Part shown: piece by piece, positions 11,201 through 15,747 of the stretch
How the letters are laid out: every line of letters starts with the position of its first letter
How positions within the stretch are numbered: position 1 is the stretch's first letter
NCBI GenBank assembly: GCA_026770585.1
Contig: MU646904.1
Location: forward strand, 85,642 to 104,477
Source: Baffinella frigidus
Lineage: Eukaryota > Cryptophyceae > Cryptomonadales > Baffinellaceae
Length of the DNA stretch: 18,836 bases
Direction: 5' to 3'
Made by a program: the position numbers and the translations under genes
The notes under the pieces: model-generated
What the model was told of the DNA's origin: nothing
The model's input: only the letters and a program-made list of their open reading frames with translations
The model's database searches: none

Positions 11201-14200
11201 ACTGACCGTGTACACCTAACTGCACAACTGAAAGCCAGGCGTGGTAGAGCGCGACGGCTGCCAGAGGTACCGACGCCATCCCTGCCCACACAACACGACG
11301 GGTTATGAGCCTCGTACTCGAAAGCAAGGACACACACAGCCCCTGAGGTGATACTATGCTCCTAGGCCTGCGGGCTAGCAAGCCAGGCGCGGTAGAGCGC
11401 GACGGCTGCCAGCGGTACCGACGCCGTGGAACAGCCCCGCCGGTCACGCGGACGCCGAAGCCAGACGGTCGGTCGTGACTGCCTTGCGTGTTCCCTGCAC
11501 ACACAACACCACGGGTAGAGCGGGTTTCACATCTACAGGCCACGCGAAGAATCAAACAACGCCGCATATTGAAAGTAAAGTGCCACCATCGGCAACCTGC
11601 GGCATCGTGTTAGATGGTAAGGGTGGACAACCTAATTCCGGCGTCAACCCAAGTTCGGCATTCCGTAGGGTGGTACGAAAAAAAACGCACAACCGCCCCC
11701 CCCCATTTCTTGTGTCTTTCGGGAGCGGGGTGCACCTCGGTCGTACTTGGGGTACGACCGAGGTACGCCACATAATCACAGTTGAGTACCATCATCAACA
11801 ACCTGTGGCATTGTGTTAGATAGTTTGGGGTTGTGAACGCCCAGCCGCCTGCCGAGGGTTGAGGGTTACAAACCGTTTCAGTCCGCCCTGTGCTGGCGCG
11901 GGTAAGGGCGGACGAACCAATTCCGACGTCAACCAAATTCCGGCATTCCGTAGGGTGATACGGGCGGGGTGCACCTCGGTCATACTTGAGGCGGGATGAG
12001 GTCGAATATGGGGGGGGGGGCGACTGTTCAACTTGAGGAGGGACGCGGCGTAATTGCACAGTCGCCCCCCCCCCACTCTTTTGGTGTCTTTCGGAAGCGG
12101 GGTGCACCTCAAGTACGACCGAGGTACGCCAAGAAATTATCCATTTCCCCATAATTGTTCAATATGTCACATTGACAGTTGAGTACCAGGATCGACAACC
12201 TGAGGCATCGTTTCAGATGGTGTTGGGTTGTGAACGCCACGGGTAAGGGTGGACGACCTAATTCCGGCGTCAACCAAATTCCGGCATTCCGTAGGGTGAT
12301 ACGGGCGGGGTGCACCTCGGTCATACTTGAGGCGGGATGCGGTCGAACATGGGGGGGGGGGGCGACTGTTCAACTTGAGGAGGGACGCGGCGTAATTGCA
12401 CAGTCGCCCCCCCCCCACTCTTTTGGTGTCTTTCGGAAGCGGGGCGCACCTCGGTCGTACTTGAGGCGGGATGCGGTCGACGCCGCGAGCGAGGCAGCCA
12501 GCTTCGCAGGGTCCTTCTCGTACATGCAATTCGGCATCGCCCATAGGTCCTGGAGGTGCTTTGGTGTCATGCACAAGGGCTCCAATTCCGGCCACTTTTG
12601 GCGTGGTCCTGAACTTTTAGAGTGGTGCTTTGGTGCTGTGTAATACACTCACATCGCCCAGAGGTCCTGGAGGGAGAGGGCTGGTAGGAGGTGGGGTTAG
12701 AATCCATCCGGAAAATGCTCGTGTGAGCAGCCGACACGGGGTACAGTAGTGGCACAAAGCGTAGCATGTGCTGCGCTGACGCGCCAGCCTGGTTGTTTGG
12801 CAATACATTATCAATCTCTCTCCCTCGTGCATGGAGTTCGGCATCGCCCAGAGGTGCTGGAGGTGCTTTGGTGTATTTAGGTCCTCAAGGTTTTGATTTC
12901 TCCCAACATAGCTCACCGACACGCCTTTCCGTAGAAAAGATCTACAGAAAAAGCATTTTTGCTTTCGGATCGCGTTGATCTCTCCAGTGCAGAGGCTCGT
13001 GGAGAGGGGATACAGGGGTCACACTCACATCGAAGGCCACGCCCACCTCACTCTTGAAGAGATGGGAACAATCTACGGATGAGCTCCCCGACCAAACCCA
13101 ATGGGGTCCGACCGAGTCCCCTTCCCCCCCCCCCCCCCCAAGCACCAAAAACCAGGCATTAAGCCTTCCCTGTTTGAATCCAATAGGGTGTTAATTGATA
13201 AGGGATTGATCTGAATTTCCCCCTGCAACCCCCTCTGCGACCTGAGGTTATGAGCCTCTGACCTGGAGGCCGAGCATGGGTTGAGTGATCAACCTCCGGA
13301 ACCCAACCCCAGAAGATGCGGGTTCAGGAGAGAGGACGCTGGATCTGGAGGGAGAGGGCCGCGGCGATGACGACTGCTTCGGGGAGGCACTCCAGCGCTC
13401 GCCCGACCCAACCCACATGGAACAAAGTACTCCCCTTAAGTTGACACGCTGGGTCCGCGGTACAAATCCCTCAACTTTGGAGCGAAAAGCAGGGTCGTCT
13501 CACCAGGTTGGTCAGACCGAATAGACCGTTAGGCTTTCGTCGCGAAACCCAATGGGGCCCGACCTGGAGGGAGAGGGTCCGACCGAGCCCCCTTTTCACG
13601 CAACCTTTTGCATGACAAAACCCCTGAAAGTTAATTGTCTTCAGACAAGTTGACTTTTGATGAAAGGTTGGTACCTGGAGGGAGAGGGCCGCGGCGATGA
13701 CGACTGCCTCGGGGAGGCACTCCAGCGATTGCCCCAGAAGAATCTGGAAGTAGGGTTGTAGAGATGAGAGTTAGAGTTGAAGGTGTGAGTTTCAGAGAGA
13801 GCCTACGGTGTGGATTTCAGAGAGAACCTATCAGAGTTGAGGGTGTGGGTTTCAGTGAAAGCCTACGGCCCTGACACGCAGCGAGACACTGACTCAAGAC
13901 GCCTCATCGCGAGCGATGACGACTGCTTCGGGGAGGCACTTCAGCGATTGCCCCAGCAGAATCTGCATAGAGATGAGAGTTTAGGTTCCAGAAAACCGGT
14001 TTCGGGTTTCGGGTTTCGGATTTCAGGTTTCAGGTTTCGGGTTCTGCTTCAACCCTCTACACAGAGATTGATTTCGATGTCGGGGACGATGCTGCTTCAA
14101 CGGTGGAGGCGGGCGGAACACGCAAGGCAGTCACGACCGACCGTCTGGCTTCGGCGTCCGTTCACGAGCCTGCCGGCGGGGCTGTTCCTGTTCTGCTTCA

Positions 14201-15712
14201 ACCCTCTACACAGAGTTTAGGTTTCAGAGAGAGCCTGCAGCCCTGACACGCAGTGAGACAATGGCTGAAGACGCCGAATCGCGAGCAATGATCGAGAGAG
14301 TGGCGCGTCCTTAACCCTAAACCCTAAACCGAAACTCTAAAACGCACACAAGGATCACGGATCAAGGGGGCTGCGGATGTCGTAGGAAACGGTTTTAGTT
14401 CAAAGCTTTCTGGTAATGAAATTTACTACACACAATGAGTTTTACTAGTAATATTAAAGCATTCGTGTAGTAATGTTCATTGAATCCAAAACTTTTTAAA
14501 TTAAAACCGATTTCCTGTGAGATGCGCGCCAGGGTGACGTTGCGTGTGCGTCGGCAATCATCCAGACCTGATCCATCCCTTAAGTGGCGAGGCGGTCAAA
14601 ATTGACCGCCAAGAGGTCCTAGGCAGGTCCTAGGGCCCTATCGAGGATCAAGAGGGGGTCGGATGCGCACGAGTCTGACGGCGGGGAGGTTGGCGGGGAG
14701 GCGTGCGGTCAATTTTTGGGCAACGAAATTTACTACACACAATGAGTTTTACTAGTAATATTAAAGCATTCGTGTAGAAATGTTCATGGGATCCAAAAGT
14801 TTTAAATTTAAACCGTTGAAAGTTTTAGATTAGAATGAGATGCGCACCAGTCGGACGGCGGGGAGGTCGACGGGGAGGCGTGCGGTCACGCGCCCGAGCC
14901 GCGTCACCTGCCCAATAGGAGGTTGAAGAGGAGAAATTAGTTAAGGCATAGTAAATTCAATTAGTCTTCCTAATTAAATGAAAACGCTAATTAGGGAACT
15001 GATTCAGTTATCCGGTCACGCGGCCGAGGCGCGTCACCTGACAATGCAGGGGGGGGGCACAACGAGGGGTTTAGTGTCACCTGCCAAAAAGCACCCGCCA
15101 TCATTACATCGAGACTTAAACCCGCCATAATTAGATCGAGAAGTTGCAAGGAAACGATTGATTAGATTCAGAATGTGAGAGGAAATGATTCATTGGATGG
15201 AGGAGTGGAGAAGAAATGATAACTTTGGTTGAGAAGTTATCTCAGAATCCCGAGTGTCAGTTACAAAATCTCTCGCTCTCTCTTTCACCTCGGAATCCTC
15301 ATCGTCGGCAGCGATGGCGCCCGCCTCGTACAGATCCCGGATGGCAAACACGACTCGCTCGCCCGAGGAAACGATTGATTAGGTTCAGAATGTGAGAGGA
15401 AATGATTGATTGGATTGATGATTGAGGATTGGAGAAAGAATGGTAAATTTAGGGGAGAAGGCGCCTCAGAATCCTCAGTGTCAGTAAATCTCTCTCTCTC
15501 TCTCTCTCTCACCTCGGAATCCTCATCGTCGGCAGCGATGGCGCCCGCCTCGTACAGATCCCGGATGGCGCGCACGACGCGCTCGCCCGAGCAAACAAAC
15601 GATTGATTAGGTGCAGAATGTGAGAGGAAATGATTGATTGGATTGAGGATTGAGGATTGGAGAAGAAATGGTAAATTTGGGGGAGAAGGCACCTCAGAAT
15701 CCCGAGTGTCAG

Positions 15713-15747
<35 letters not shown>

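Larger units (their letters stand above)
14529..15037 (-). pseudogene. Exon 5 fragment copies on both sides of exon 5
   Basis: 15012-15037 is the 5' half (VTRLGRVTG) with a TGTCAG acceptor, upstream. 14671-14710 is the 3' half (TARLPANLPAVRL) with GTGCGC donor, downstream. 14529-14540 is the last codons with a GCGCGC end, further downstream. 5' pieces lie upstream and 3' pieces downstream. A further CAG|GTGAC start is at about 15075. Confidence 0.85.

Noticed and set aside
14839-14847. Exon 5 ending after VR or VRI with an AT or TC donor
   Set aside because: Ending at CTG|GTGCGC gives a GT donor, and a gap-free match in length to the family between LP and CL.
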